Source: Streptomyces sp. UW30
GTDB lineage: Bacteria > Actinomycetota > Actinomycetes > Streptomycetales > Streptomycetaceae
Assembly: GCF_008042075.1 (NCBI RefSeq)
Contig: NZ_RDBN01000033.1
Location: forward strand, 353,319-408,270
Direction of reading: 5' to 3'
Length of the DNA stretch: 54,952 nucleotides
Every line of letters starts with the position of its first letter. The stretch's first letter is position 1. The position numbers and the translations under genes were made by a program. The notes beneath the pieces are model-generated. The model saw only the letters and a program-made list of their open reading frames with translations, was not told the DNA's origin and searched no databases. This document shows positions 8,412-16,744 of the stretch, piece after piece.

Positions 8412-9371
8412 TCAGGAACCGGAGTTGAGGCGCACGGCGAACTCCGCGACGGCACTGCGGCCGCCGGTCACCGTGTACAGCTCGACGGTGTGCGCGCCCT
8501 CGGCGGCGGTGTCGTACACCGGGAACGTCCGTGCGGCGCGGCCCTGTTCGTCGGCCACCGCCTGGTAGCGGGTGTCGCCGTCGATCGCCACGAGGATGAT
8601 CTCGCCCGGTTCGAATCCCGTGCCGTCGACGGTCTGTTGGCCACCCGCGGTCAGCTCCTGGACCGTCACGCGGGCCGAGGGCGATGCGTCGGGGACGGTC
8701 TGTTTCGGTTGCTGCGGGGCCGTGGTGCTCGGCGACGGTGTTGCCGAGTCGGCGGGCTCCGCCGGGGTCGCGCTCGCGGTGCCGACCGTCACGTCGAGCC
8801 GGCCCAGTGCGTCACCCCGCGCGAAGGGGGCCCCGCTCCACGTCGACAGCAGTTTCGCGCCCTCGTCCGTGAGTGACGCCCGCAGACCGGTCCACGTCAC
8901 TCCGCCCGCGCGTAGGGCAGGTCCGCCGCCACTCGCCGTCACGTCCGCCAGCGTCAGCTCCCGTGCCCGTCCGTCGACGACCGTACGGGCGTGGAGGGTG
9001 CCGTCGTCGCCGTCGGTCAACCGCAGCCGCAGGCCGCCGAGCGTCAACGGCTGAACCGGGCCGGCCTCCGGGACGAACCGGGCCGCACCTCCCAACTCGA
9101 CGTCCACGGCGCCGGTTTCGAGGTCCGTGCTGCCGCTCGTGGCCGGGAACGAGGCGCGGTCCGCGGATCCCCGTACGGCGGGTTCGGTGACGTCGACCGA
9201 CAGGCCGTGGTCGGCCGGCTCGGCGTCGGCCGTGTTCCAGGTCGCGTACCCGTCGGACACCGCGCGCGGGAATGTCTCCGTGTCCTGGGCGACCGCCGAC
9301 CCCGCGGCCGGGCACAGCAGTGCCAGCAGGGCGCCGCCCGTCACGGCGGCGGCGCCGGGTCTCTTCGTCAT
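8412..9371 (-). CDS. HtaA-like secreted protein (probable haem/iron acquisition)
   Basis: A 319-residue exported protein: signal peptide (about 1-28, ending GSAVA), an HtaA-like region (about 35-200) with the alternating pattern TSGSTDLETGAVDVELGGAARF, LTLGGLRLRL, GTLHARTVVDG, ELTLADV and TWTGLRASLTDEGAKLLSTW, a Thr/Pro/Ser linker, and a C-terminal Ig-like domain (TVDGTGFEPGEIILVAIDG). HtaA domains bind haem in corynebacteria. Where most have a F-x-G-H-D/E-G segment this one reads FVPEAG, so the usual His seems to be missing. No sorting signal or membrane anchor is seen. The ATG at 9371 follows GAGGGAG. It lies 39 bp after the 9411-10196 gene and shares its iron-box promoter at 10220. Confidence 0.72.
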   Translation of the reverse strand: MTKRPGAAAVTGGALLALLCPAAGSAVAQDTETFPRAVSDGYATWNTADAEPADHGLSVDVTEPAVRGSADRASFPATSGSTDLETGAVDVELGGAARFVPEAGPVQPLTLGGLRLRLTDGDDGTLHARTVVDGRARELTLADVTASGGGPALRAGGVTWTGLRASLTDEGAKLLSTWSGAPFARGDALGRLDVTVGTASATPAEPADSATPSPSTTAPQQPKQTVPDASPSARVTVQELTAGGQQTVDGTGFEPGEIILVAIDGDTRYQAVADEQGRAARTFPVYDTAAEGAHTVELYTVTGGRSAVAEFAVRLNSGS

Positions 9372-9410
9372 CTTCAAGTCTCCCTCTGGGATATGAGGTC
9401 GGGTGCGGGG

Positions 9411-10196
9411 TCAGCCCGCGTTCGACGCACGGCGCCTGCGCGCCCAGAACCACACCCCGGTGCCGGCCGCGACGAGGCCCGCCGCTGTCGCCCCCGCCGT
9501 CAGGGCGACGGAACCGGTGCTCGCGAGCGGACCGTCGGACGCCTTCTCGCCGCCGCCGGCCGAACCGCCCGTACCGCCGCCGGTCGTGCTCGCGCCGGCC
9601 GCAGCGGTCGGGGCCGCCGAGGCGCCGTCGCCCGCGCCGCTGCCGCTGCCGCCGAAGGTCACCGGGACTCGGACCGTCTGGCTCTGGTCGCCGCCCCGGG
9701 TGTGGTCGTTGCGGGTGATGACGGCGCATTTCACGCCGGACTTGGCGCAGTCGGTGTTCGCGTCCTTGGCCCGCACCTTGAGCCGCACGCTGAACGAGCC
9801 CTTGTGGCCGCTGCCCTCGTACGGTTTCGCCAGTCCCTCGCCGTACGACGGGGGGTTGGAGGAGATCCACGCGGACGCCCCGGACTCGCCGGACATGTCC
9901 ACTCCGCCCACGCAGGGCGTCGGGGTCCTGCCCGCGCCGTTGTTCACGCAGAAGGCGACGTAGATGCCCTTCTCGGTGTTGTAGCCGGACCCGGTCACCG
10001 TCACCGTCTCGCCGTCCGGGGCGAGGCCGGAGGCCTGGGAGACCGTGAGTTTCTGGCCTTCCGGACCGGTCGCCGAACCGCCCGCCGCGACCGCCGGGGC
10101 GGCGGTGCAAAGCGTCAGGAGGACGCCGGCGGCCGCGGCCACCGGTGCGGTCGTACGGCCAACTCGCCTGTCACGCAGGCCACATGGCGATTTCAC
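9411..10196 (-). CDS. Sortase-anchored repeat-domain surface protein, iron regulated
   Basis: A 261-residue exported protein with a signal peptide (about 1-38, ending PAVA), one copy of the locus repeat domain (about 45-180: VTGSGYN, GIYVAFC, PTPCVGG, ISSNPPSY, DC...C, VITRNDH, SQTVRVPVTF), a Gly/Ala/Ser/Thr wall spacer, and a sorting signal LASTG (224-228), hydrophobic helix and RRRR. The domain is closest to the second copy in the 845-residue protein, with which it shares GVDM and AWISSNPP. The GTG start at 10196 has GGTGGGGG upstream. It is first in the minus-strand operon with the HtaA-like gene, behind the iron box at 10220-10238. It is probably wall-anchored by a class E sortase. Confidence 0.83.
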   Translation of the reverse strand: MKSPCGLRDRRVGRTTAPVAAAAGVLLTLCTAAPAVAAGGSATGPEGQKLTVSQASGLAPDGETVTVTGSGYNTEKGIYVAFCVNNGAGRTPTPCVGGVDMSGESGASAWISSNPPSYGEGLAKPYEGSGHKGSFSVRLKVRAKDANTDCAKSGVKCAVITRNDHTRGGDQSQTVRVPVTFGGSGSGAGDGASAAPTAAAGASTTGGGTGGSAGGGEKASDGPLASTGSVALTAGATAAGLVAAGTGVWFWARRRRASNAG

Positions 10197-10219
10197 GTCG
10201 CACCCCCACCAGGAATTAA

Positions 10220-10238
10220 TAAGGTAAACCTAACCTAA
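10220..10238. promoter_or_regulatory. Iron box in a divergent promoter
   Basis: TAAGGTAAACCTAACCTAA matches 16 of 19 positions of the DmdR/IdeR consensus. It lies between the divergent starts at 10196 (minus) and 10285 (plus), so one site could control both the surface-protein operon and the binding lipoprotein. Confidence 0.85.
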
Positions 10239-10284
10239 GCTATTGATCAACAGGGTGCGAGACGAGAGGCCGGAGGGCCGCGCG

Positions 10285-11376
10285 ATGCGAATGACCGGAA
10301 GACCCCGCCGACTGGCCGGAATGCCCCGACCGGCGACGGGGAGGGTGCGACCCGCGGGGCGCCGGGGCCTCGTGCCCCTCGCGCTGGCGCTGGTGTTGCT
10401 GACGGGCGCCTGCGGGGGCGGGAGTGGCGGTTCCTCGACGGCGGACGCGTCACCGGCCTCCGCGAGCGAGCGGGCCGCGGCGGCCGAGCGGCAACTCGCG
10501 AAGAACACCCTCGTCCCGCTCGAAGGCGAGCCGCCCACCCCGCGGTTGCCGGTCACCGTCGACTCCTCGGACGGGCGCAAGGTGACCGTCGAGGACGCCT
10601 CGCGCATCCTGCCGCTCAACGGCGGTGTCGCGGAGATCGTGTTCACGCTCGGTCTCGGCGATCGCGTCGTCGGCCGGGACATCACCGCCACCTTCGCCGA
10701 GGCGAAGAAGCTTCCGCAGGTCACCAAGGCGCACGACGTGAGTGCGGAGAGCGTGCTCTCACTGCGGCCGACGGTCGTGCTGGCCGACACCGACACCGGC
10801 CCGCAGGAGGCCATCGACCAGATCCGCGACGCCGGCGTCCCCGTCGTCGTCCTCGACCCCGCCACGGAACTGGCCGACGTCACCGCCCGGACCGCCCGGA
10901 TCGCCGAGGCTCTCGGTGTCCCCGCGGCGGGCAAGGCCCTCAACCGGCGCATGAGCGACGAACTCGCCGCCGCCCGGGCCGCGGTGCCCGACGGCAGCAA
11001 GCCCAAGGTCGCCTTCCTGTACATGCGCGGCAGCGCGGCCGTCTACCTCATCGGCGGCAAGGGCTCCGGCGCCGACTCCCTGATCGAGGCCGCCGGGGCG
11101 GTGGACGCGGGCAAGGACGCCGGCCTGGACAAGCCGTTCACGCCGATCACCAGCGAGGCCCTGGTGCGGGCCCAGCCGGACGTCATCCTCATGATGACCA
11201 AGGGCCTGGACTCCGTCGGCGGCATCGACGGCCTGGTCCAGATTCCCGGCGTCGGCCAGACGCCGGCCGGGATGAACCGCCGGGTGGTGGACATGGAGGA
11301 CGGGGTCCTCCTCGGGTACGGGCCCCGAACGCCGTTGGTGATCGACATCCTGGTGGATCGCATCCACCAGACATGA
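10285..11376 (+). CDS. HmuT-like haem/ferric-siderophore ABC transporter substrate-binding lipoprotein
   Basis: A 363-residue cluster A (class III, BtuF-like) binding protein. A signal peptide with twin-arginine-like basic residues ends in the lipobox LLTGAC (Cys43). The first lobe starts with the typical SRILPLNGGVAEIVFTLGLGDRVVGRD; QVTKAHDVSAESVLSLRPTVVLAD and a long connecting helix follow, and the second lobe carries VAFLYMRGSAAVYLIGGKGSGADSLIEAAGAVDAG. This pattern matches HmuT-type haem-binding proteins best; a siderophore ligand is possible. The ATG at 10285 has GGAGG 8 bp upstream; TTG at 10243 would overlap the operator. No permease or ATPase gene follows: sequence directly after its stop belongs to an unrelated gene remnant. 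It must use components encoded elsewhere or be orphaned. Confidence 0.87.
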   Translation: MRMTGRPRRLAGMPRPATGRVRPAGRRGLVPLALALVLLTGACGGGSGGSSTADASPASASERAAAAERQLAKNTLVPLEGEPPTPRLPVTVDSSDGRKVTVEDASRILPLNGGVAEIVFTLGLGDRVVGRDITATFAEAKKLPQVTKAHDVSAESVLSLRPTVVLADTDTGPQEAIDQIRDAGVPVVVLDPATELADVTARTARIAEALGVPAAGKALNRRMSDELAAARAAVPDGSKPKVAFLYMRGSAAVYLIGGKGSGADSLIEAAGAVDAGKDAGLDKPFTPITSEALVRAQPDVILMMTKGLDSVGGIDGLVQIPGVGQTPAGMNRRVVDMEDGVLLGYGPRTPLVIDILVDRIHQT

Positions 11377-11382
11377 GGAGAA

Positions 11383-11707
11383 CTCGTCGCCCCCTGCCGC
11401 GTCGGACGCGGAGGCCATCGTCGTCGGACACGGTCAGATCCTGGACACGAGCGCCGGACCCCTCATCGCCGTACGCCTCAACATCCTCACCCGCAAGACC
11501 CTCGGCGGCCTCCAGACCGACCTCTCCGGCCGTGTCCTGGACGCCTCCGGCACCCCGGTTTCCGGGCTGTACGCGGCCGGTGAGGTCGCCGGCTTCGGCG
11601 GAGGCGGCGTCCATGGCTACCGCTCGCTGGAGGGCACCTTCCTCGGCGGCTGCCTCTTCTCCGGCCGCGCGGCGGGGCGGGCGGCGGCAGCGGCGACCGC
11701 GAGCTGA
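11383..11707 (+). pseudogene. 3' remnant of an FAD-binding dehydrogenase (ketosteroid-dehydrogenase-like)
   Basis: Frame 2 reads GQILDTSAGPLIAVRLNILT, then RKTLGGLQTDLSGRVLDASG, GLYAAGEVAGFGGGGVHGYR and SLEGTFLGGCLFSGRAAGRA, ending at TGA 11705-11707. This is the C-terminal FAD-clamp of succinate/fumarate-reductase-type or 3-ketosteroid-dehydrogenase-like flavoproteins. The normal enzyme has about 500-550 residues; only about 100 remain, with no start, Rossmann GxGxxG motif or ribosome binding site. It begins within about 10 bp of the hmuT-like stop, so a deletion joined the two. The deleted interval may have held the hmuU/hmuV partners. Confidence 0.85.
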
Positions 11708-11732
11708 GCCGCGGACCGCAGCCGCGGGGGCC

Positions 11733-12149
11733 TCACGGTTCGGTGGGCACGCACAGCACCGGAGTGCGCGCCAGATGCAGCAGTTTGTGGGGTGTGGAGC
11801 CCAACAGGGCCCCGCGCAGCGGGCTCTCACCCCAGCTGCCGACCACGATGACCCGCGCCGCATGGCGGGTCGCGGCGTCGATCAGAGCCTCCGCAGGCTT
11901 CCGGTCGATGACCTCCACCGTGGTGCGCACCCCGGCCTCGTCGGCCACCTGGACGGCGTGCGAGAGCGTGGTGCGCCCGACCTCCTGGACGGCGTCGCGG
12001 TGAGCGGCGTACTCCTCGCCGAGGGCGCCGGGCGCCGCCGCGCCGTAGACCAGCACGAGCGGTTCGTCGAACGCGGCCGACACCTCGACGGCGACGTGCA
12101 GCGCGCGGACCGCGCCCGGGGACTCGTCGTATCCGAGAACGACCGTCAT
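11733..12149 (-). CDS. Universal stress protein (UspA family)
   Basis: A 138-residue single-domain UspA protein. It starts MTVVLGYDESPGAVRAL (nucleotide-binding Asp on strand 1) and carries the C-terminal ATP-binding signature G-x2-G-x9-G-(S/T) as VGSWGESPLRGALLGSTPHKLL, so it probably belongs to the ATP-binding class. It starts 1 bp after the stop of the APC permease gene, so the two are co-transcribed. Usp genes paired with permeases are common and are thought to tune transport in stress. Confidence 0.92.
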   Translation of the reverse strand: MTVVLGYDESPGAVRALHVAVEVSAAFDEPLVLVYGAAAPGALGEEYAAHRDAVQEVGRTTLSHAVQVADEAGVRTTVEVIDRKPAEALIDAATRHAARVIVVGSWGESPLRGALLGSTPHKLLHLARTPVLCVPTEP

Positions 12150-12150
12150 C

Positions 12151-13647
12151 TCAGGACTCCTTGTCGCCGTGCACGAGTTCCGGGTCGGCGACCTCCGGGC
12201 GCTCCGACCAGAAGGCGGGGGCCATCAGCCGCCACACGACCATGAGGACCACCCCGGCGAGGGTGATGCCGATGCCGATGACCAGCGGCGGGCCGAGCCC
12301 GAACCACGAGACGCCGCTGTAGGAGTTGGCGGGATCGGACATGTCGCTGATCGACTCGACCAGCAGCCAGACCAGCAGTCCGGCGCCGACCAGCGGGCCG
12401 AGGCCGATGAGCAGGAAGTTGTGCAGGCTCTCCGTCAGGTGACGGCGGTAGTAGACCGCGCAGGCGATGCCGGTGAGCGCGTAGTAGAACGCGATGAGCA
12501 GGGACAGCGCGGTGAGCGAGTCGAACAGGGCGTTCTCGCTGATCTGGCGGACGACGAGGTACCAGGCGATGGCGATGCCCGCGACCCACCAGGTGCTCAC
12601 GTCGGGCGTGCGGAACCGTGGGCTGATGTGCCCGAAGGGGGCCGGCAGCGCTTGCCGGCGTGCCATGGACAGCGCCGTGCGTGAGGCGGGGATGATCGTC
12701 GTCTGTGTCGACGCCAGCCCCGAGGTCGAGACCGCCAGCAGCACGACCCAGTCCCAGCCGCCCATCGCCTCGTCGGCGAGCAGGGCGAAGATGAACTCCT
12801 CCTCCGCCGCGTTCTCGGACAGGAACGCCGGCCCGGCGTAGGCCACCACCGCGTAGGCGACCGAGACGTACGTCACCAGCAGGATGACCGTCGACCACAC
12901 GCCCGCCTCGCCGGGAGCGGTGGCGGAGTTCTCGACCTCCTCGGTGAGGTTGACCGCCGACTCCCACCCCCAGTAGATGAACACGCCCAGCAGCAGAGCC
13001 GCCGTCAGATCGGCGCCTCCCGCACCGAAGGGATTCAGCCAGCTGAACGCCGGATCGACGGAGTCGAGCGTGCCGGTGTCGGCGTAGACCCGGTAGAGGG
13101 CCACCACGGCGAAGGCGAGCAGGCAGGCGACCTGGGCGAGGATGAGGACGTTCTGCACCCGGGCCGACACCTCGGTGCCGATGACGCACACCGCCGTCAT
13201 CACGATGATGAGCAGCACCGTGAGCAGCTGGCGTACGAACTCGTTGTCGGCCCAGCTGTCGAGCCCGAAGGCCAGCAGCGCGAACGTCACCGCGACGTCC
13301 GCGAGCGAGCCGATCACCAGGACGCCGGTCATCGTGATGGCCCAGCCGCCGAGCCAGCCGGCCCACGGGCCCATCGCCCGGGTGACCCACGAGAAGGTCG
13401 TCCCGCAGTCCTGGTCGACCTTGTTGAGGTAGTAGAACGCCGAGGCGATCAGCAGCATCGGCACGAACGACGCGAGCATGACGCCGGGGGCGTAGACGCC
13501 CACGAGGGCCACGACCGGGCCGATGGCCGCGGCCAGCGAGTACGCGGGCGAGGTGGCGTTGAGGCCGATGACGAGTGCGTCGACGAACCCGATCGCATCC
13601 GCCTTCAGCCCCTCGGGCGGGCGGGTGTCCATGGTGCCTTCGGCCAT
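12151..13647 (-). CDS. APC-family amino acid/polyamine permease
   Basis: A 498-residue integral membrane protein with about 12 hydrophobic segments. TM1 carries the APC substrate-site pattern GLNATSPAYSLAAAIGP, followed by PMLLIASAFYYLNKVDQDCGTTF, WLGGWAIT and the TM6 region FIYWGWESAVNLTEEVEN. These features point to the amino acid permease branch of the APC superfamily; the substrate cannot be told. It is coupled to the downstream universal stress protein gene. The ATG at 13647 is preceded on its strand by a purine-rich stretch. The 113 bp upstream to the cbiO stop hold nothing clear. Confidence 0.92.
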   Translation of the reverse strand: MAEGTMDTRPPEGLKADAIGFVDALVIGLNATSPAYSLAAAIGPVVALVGVYAPGVMLASFVPMLLIASAFYYLNKVDQDCGTTFSWVTRAMGPWAGWLGGWAITMTGVLVIGSLADVAVTFALLAFGLDSWADNEFVRQLLTVLLIIVMTAVCVIGTEVSARVQNVLILAQVACLLAFAVVALYRVYADTGTLDSVDPAFSWLNPFGAGGADLTAALLLGVFIYWGWESAVNLTEEVENSATAPGEAGVWSTVILLVTYVSVAYAVVAYAGPAFLSENAAEEEFIFALLADEAMGGWDWVVLLAVSTSGLASTQTTIIPASRTALSMARRQALPAPFGHISPRFRTPDVSTWWVAGIAIAWYLVVRQISENALFDSLTALSLLIAFYYALTGIACAVYYRRHLTESLHNFLLIGLGPLVGAGLLVWLLVESISDMSDPANSYSGVSWFGLGPPLVIGIGITLAGVVLMVVWRLMAPAFWSERPEVADPELVHGDKES

Positions 13648-13760
13648 GCTGCCTCACTTCGGTCGCGCGTGACCTCATGAAACAGGGAAGCGTGGGGCCT
13701 GCCGGGGCTTTGGTGTCCGGTCGGCGGATGTATCACCCGTGTGCCCAGCGCAGGGACGCG

Positions 13761-14627
13761 TCAGCCGTCGGCCGCAATCGTGGGGTTGGCGGGCGCCGGA
13801 GCCAGCGCGGCCAGCTCCGCCGCGTCACGCGGCCCGGGTGCCGTGTCGTCCAGCAGCCCCTGCGCGCGCAGCAGCCGGGTCGCCGCGACACCCCAGGGCA
13901 GCCGCAGACCGGCCTGCCGGAGCAGGTCGGTGCGGGCCAGCATCTCTGGTGCCGGGCCGGTCCGTACGCCGGACGGGGTCAGCAGCGCCGCGTCGTCGGC
14001 CCAGCGCAGGGCGAGGTCGACGTCGTGGGTGGCCATGACGACCGTCGTGCCGCTCGCGCGGAGCCCGTCGAGGGTGGCGAGCAGACGCTCCTGGCCGTCC
14101 GGGTCGAGCCCGGCCGTCGGCTCGTCGAGGATCAGCACACGGGGCCGCATCGCGACCGCGCCGGCGATGGCGGTGCGCTTGCGCTGCCCGTACGACAGCA
14201 GATGCGTCGGCCGGTCGGCCAGCGCGGTGATGTCGAGGGCGGCGAGCGCCTCGTCGACCCGTGCCCGCACCTCGGGGTCGGGCAGGCCGAGGTTCAGCGG
14301 GCCGAAGGAGACGTCCTGGGCGACGGACGCGGCGAACAGCTGGTCGTCGGGGTCCTGCACCACCAACTGGACCGTCGTCCGCAGCCGGGTCAGCCCCTTG
14401 CGGTCGTACGTGACCGGCGCGCCGTCCACCGTCAGCCGGCCGTCGTGCGGCTTGAGTCCGCCGCTGAGCATCCGCATCAGCGTGGTCTTGCCGCTGCCGT
14501 TACGGCCCAGCAGCGCGAGCGCGCGCCCCTCGCGCACGTCGAAGTCGAGGCCGCTGAGCACGACGGGGCCGTCCTCGTAGGCGTAGGACGCGCCGCGCAG
14601 GGCGACGAGAGCGGTGGGCTCGCTCAT
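13761..14627 (-). CDS. cbiO: Cobalt ECF transporter ATP-binding protein CbiO
   Basis: A 288-residue ABC ATPase. It shows Walker A GRNGSGKTT, the Q-loop region VQDPDDQLF typical of ECF/CbiO ATPases, signature LSYGQRKRT, Walker B VLILDEPTAGLD and the switch His in MATHDVDLA. Start MSEPTALVALRGASYAYEDG at 14627 overlaps the cbiQ stop by 4 bp. It is the last gene of the cbiMNQO operon and energises cobalt uptake for cobalamin synthesis. Confidence 0.95.
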   Translation of the reverse strand: MSEPTALVALRGASYAYEDGPVVLSGLDFDVREGRALALLGRNGSGKTTLMRMLSGGLKPHDGRLTVDGAPVTYDRKGLTRLRTTVQLVVQDPDDQLFAASVAQDVSFGPLNLGLPDPEVRARVDEALAALDITALADRPTHLLSYGQRKRTAIAGAVAMRPRVLILDEPTAGLDPDGQERLLATLDGLRASGTTVVMATHDVDLALRWADDAALLTPSGVRTGPAPEMLARTDLLRQAGLRLPWGVAATRLLRAQGLLDDTAPGPRDAAELAALAPAPANPTIAADG

Positions 14628-15373
14628 GGCAGGGCCCTTTCCAGTACGAGGGTGAGGGCGGCCAGCGTGACGAGGAGCGCGCAACTCCCGGCGGTGAAGC
14701 GGACGGAGACCTTCGCCTCGGGCACCAGGACGCGCAGGGTGCCGTCGTAGCCGCGCCCGGCGAGCCCGGCCTGGAGTCGGGTGGCCCGGTCGAAGGACCG
14801 CACGAACGCGGTGGCGCCGAGCCCGGCCAGCGAACGCCACTCCGCGGCCCGGCTGGTGTGCCCGAGCCGTGCGGCCTGCGCGTCCCGGATCCGGCGCACC
14901 GAGTCGAGCAGCAGAAAGCTCATCCGGTACGTCACCAGCGCGACGTCCACGACGGGCGCGGGCACCCCGGCCTTCACCAGCCGGGGCAGCAGGTCCGACA
15001 TCGGTGTGGTGAACGCGAACAACAGCACCCCGAGGGAGGCGGCCGACGTACGCAGCAGCAGCTCACCGGCCCGCAGCGGACCGTCGTCGGCGAGGGACAC
15101 CAAGCCCTGAGGCCCGCCGACCTGGACGAGCAGCGTGGCCGCACCGGTCACACAGAAGCCGAGCGGCACACGATAGGCGCGCCACAGCCGCCGCCCCGGC
15201 ACACCGGCCGGCCCCAGCAGCACGGCGAGGGCGGTGACCAGGACCAGCGCGGCACCCGGCCAGGGCGGCAGGGAGATCGCGAGCAGGGTGAGGCCGAGCC
15301 CGAGCACGGCCTTGTCCACGGGATGACGGCGGCGCCAGCGACTGCTGTGCGCCGCCGCGTCGATCGGCAGCAC
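14624..15373 (-). CDS. cbiQ: Cobalt ECF transporter transmembrane protein CbiQ
   Basis: A 249-residue membrane protein of the CbiQ/EcfT family. The N-terminus IDAAAHSSRWRRRHPVDKAVLGL is characteristic, and two EcfT coupling motifs are visible: the cytoplasmic SLAGLGATAFVRSFDRATRLQAGLAGRGYDG region with ARxG-like SFDRATRL and AGLAGRGYD. It starts with GTG at 15373, 6 bp after cbiN, and couples CbiO to the CbiMN substrate unit. Confidence 0.94.
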   Translation of the reverse strand: MLPIDAAAHSSRWRRRHPVDKAVLGLGLTLLAISLPPWPGAALVLVTALAVLLGPAGVPGRRLWRAYRVPLGFCVTGAATLLVQVGGPQGLVSLADDGPLRAGELLLRTSAASLGVLLFAFTTPMSDLLPRLVKAGVPAPVVDVALVTYRMSFLLLDSVRRIRDAQAARLGHTSRAAEWRSLAGLGATAFVRSFDRATRLQAGLAGRGYDGTLRVLVPEAKVSVRFTAGSCALLVTLAALTLVLERALP

Positions 15374-15379
15374 GCGGGC

Positions 15380-15730
15380 TCAGGCCCTCTCTGCCGGGGA
15401 CTCCTCGATGGCGCTCTCCCGCTCCAGCGCCCGCTGCTCACCCTGCTTCCGTCCCCGGTGCAGGCCGAAGTAGTAGGCGAGGACACCTGCGCCGAGGGCC
15501 GCCTGGAGGGAGAAGAGCGCCGACTCGATCTCGCCGGACGGCGGCTCGTACAGCGGCGAGAACCACGGCTCGTAGTCCGGCTCGATCTCGGTGATCGCCG
15601 TCTCCGCCTCGCCGTCCGCGCCGGTGAACGGCTCCTCCTTGTGGTCACCGAGGCCGAGGGCCAGCGGCAGCACGGCGAGCGCGGCCACGACGGCCAGCAG
15701 CAGAATGTTGATCTTCGTGTTCCTGCTCAT
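15380..15730 (-). CDS. cbiN: Cobalt ECF transporter small subunit CbiN
   Basis: A 116-residue protein with an N-terminal TM ([20 protein letters not shown]), an extracytoplasmic loop containing the CbiN signature [10 protein letters not shown]...[24 protein letters not shown] split over residues 37-75, a second TM, and a basic/acidic tail longer than in most CbiN. It helps CbiM take up cobalt. Its ATG overlaps the cbiM stop by 4 bp. Confidence 0.94.
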   Translation of the reverse strand: MSRNTKINILLLAVVAALAVLPLALGLGDHKEEPFTGADGEAETAITEIEPDYEPWFSPLYEPPSGEIESALFSLQAALGAGVLAYYFGLHRGRKQGEQRALERESAIEESPAERA

Positions 15731-16428
15731 CGGGCCACCGCCTCCGTCTCGGTCCGGGACTGCTTCTTGGCGAGGAGTACGCCCAGCCGGGTCAGTTCGC
15801 CCTTGCTGGACTGCACCAGCAGCCGCATCACGAGCACCGTCAGCAGGCCCTCGCTCACGGCGAGCGGGATCTGGGTGATGGCGAAGATGGAACCGAACTT
15901 CCCGAGCGCGCCCAGGAATCCGCTGCTCGGGTCGGGGAAGGCGAGCGCCAGCTGGACGCTGGTCACGCAGTAGGTGGACAGGTCGGCGACGAACGCGCCG
16001 AAGAAGACGGCGACCATCAGCGGCACGTCATAGCGCCGCAGCAGCTTGTAGATCGCGTACCCGGCCCAGGGCCCGACGATCGCCATCGAGAAGACGTTGG
16101 CGCCGAGCGTGGTCAGGCCGCCGTGCGCGAGCAGCAGCGCCTGGAAGAGCAGCGTGATCGTGCCCAGGACCGCCATGATCGGCGGCCGGAACAGGATGGC
16201 GCCCAGGCCCGTGCCGGTGGGATGGGAGCAGCTGCCGGTCACCGAGGGCAGCTTCAGCGCGGACAGGACGAACGTGAAGGCCCCGGAGGCGCCGAGCAGC
16301 AGTGTGCTCTCGGGATTCTCCCTGACCTCACGGGTGAGTGACCGGACTCCGTGGACGACGAACGGTGCGGACGCGACGCACCAGGCGACCGCGTGCGCCG
16401 GCGGGAGGAAACCCTCGGCTATGTGCAT
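15727..16428 (-). CDS. cbiM: Cobalt ECF transporter substrate-capture protein CbiM
   Basis: A 233-residue membrane protein with the hallmark N-terminus [13 protein letters not shown], in which the free amino end and His2 coordinate the metal in CbiM/NikM proteins. The [21 protein letters not shown] segment with its conserved His and the [19 protein letters not shown] helix are typical. First gene of cbiMNQO, immediately downstream of a cobalamin riboswitch, which makes cobalt rather than nickel the likely substrate. Confidence 0.95.
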   Translation of the reverse strand: MHIAEGFLPPAHAVAWCVASAPFVVHGVRSLTREVRENPESTLLLGASGAFTFVLSALKLPSVTGSCSHPTGTGLGAILFRPPIMAVLGTITLLFQALLLAHGGLTTLGANVFSMAIVGPWAGYAIYKLLRRYDVPLMVAVFFGAFVADLSTYCVTSVQLALAFPDPSSGFLGALGKFGSIFAITQIPLAVSEGLLTVLVMRLLVQSSKGELTRLGVLLAKKQSRTETEAVAR

Positions 16429-16469
16429 GGCTCAGCAGACCCTCTCCAGCACCTCGTGGATGGTTGACG

Positions 16470-16625
16470 CGCCTTGGCCGGTCTCCTGGCTGACGGGTGA
16501 CACCGCCCGTGCTCCGCCTTCCCGGGTCCCGAAGAACCCAGTGGCTGCCCGTGAGGGCCGGAGCCGGACTTCCCGATTCACAGTGGCGAGGGCCGCACCG
16601 GCATCACACCGGATTTCCCGTTCAC
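16470..16625 (-). promoter_or_regulatory. Cobalamin (AdoCbl) riboswitch
   Basis: On the minus strand the leader contains the conserved pieces in order: ACGGGAAATCCGGTG, GCCGGTGC, CGCCACTGTGA, then GCAGCCACTGG, and finally the B12 box GTCAGCCAGGAGACCGGCC, which lies at about 16476-16494. These are the core elements of the cobalamin riboswitch. It lies 40-50 bp before cbiM, so high cobalamin should switch off cbiMNQO. Ends are approximate. Confidence 0.93.
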
Positions 16626-16744
16626 CAAGGCGTGGTGACAGTAGTGCCCGCACACGGTGACTGACAAGCGCGCCCAGGGGGCGTGAAAGCGGCGTTCGTC
16701 CGCTTCGTGGCGGGTTCACGCGCGGGCGCGTAACGTGACGGACC

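Noticed and set aside
8609..8619. GGTTCGAATCC, as in a tRNA T-loop
   Set aside because: No acceptor, D or anticodon arms can be formed around it, and it lies inside the HtaA-like coding sequence.
11709..11728. Hairpin CCGCGG-N8-CCGCGG as a terminator
   Set aside because: Each arm is itself palindromic and only 6 bp long, so the structure is too weak to call with confidence.
11373..12245. 290-codon plus-strand frame starting inside the hmuT stop
   Set aside because: Arg/Pro-rich, antisense to the universal stress protein; frame 2 of the same stretch gives a clear flavoprotein tail instead.
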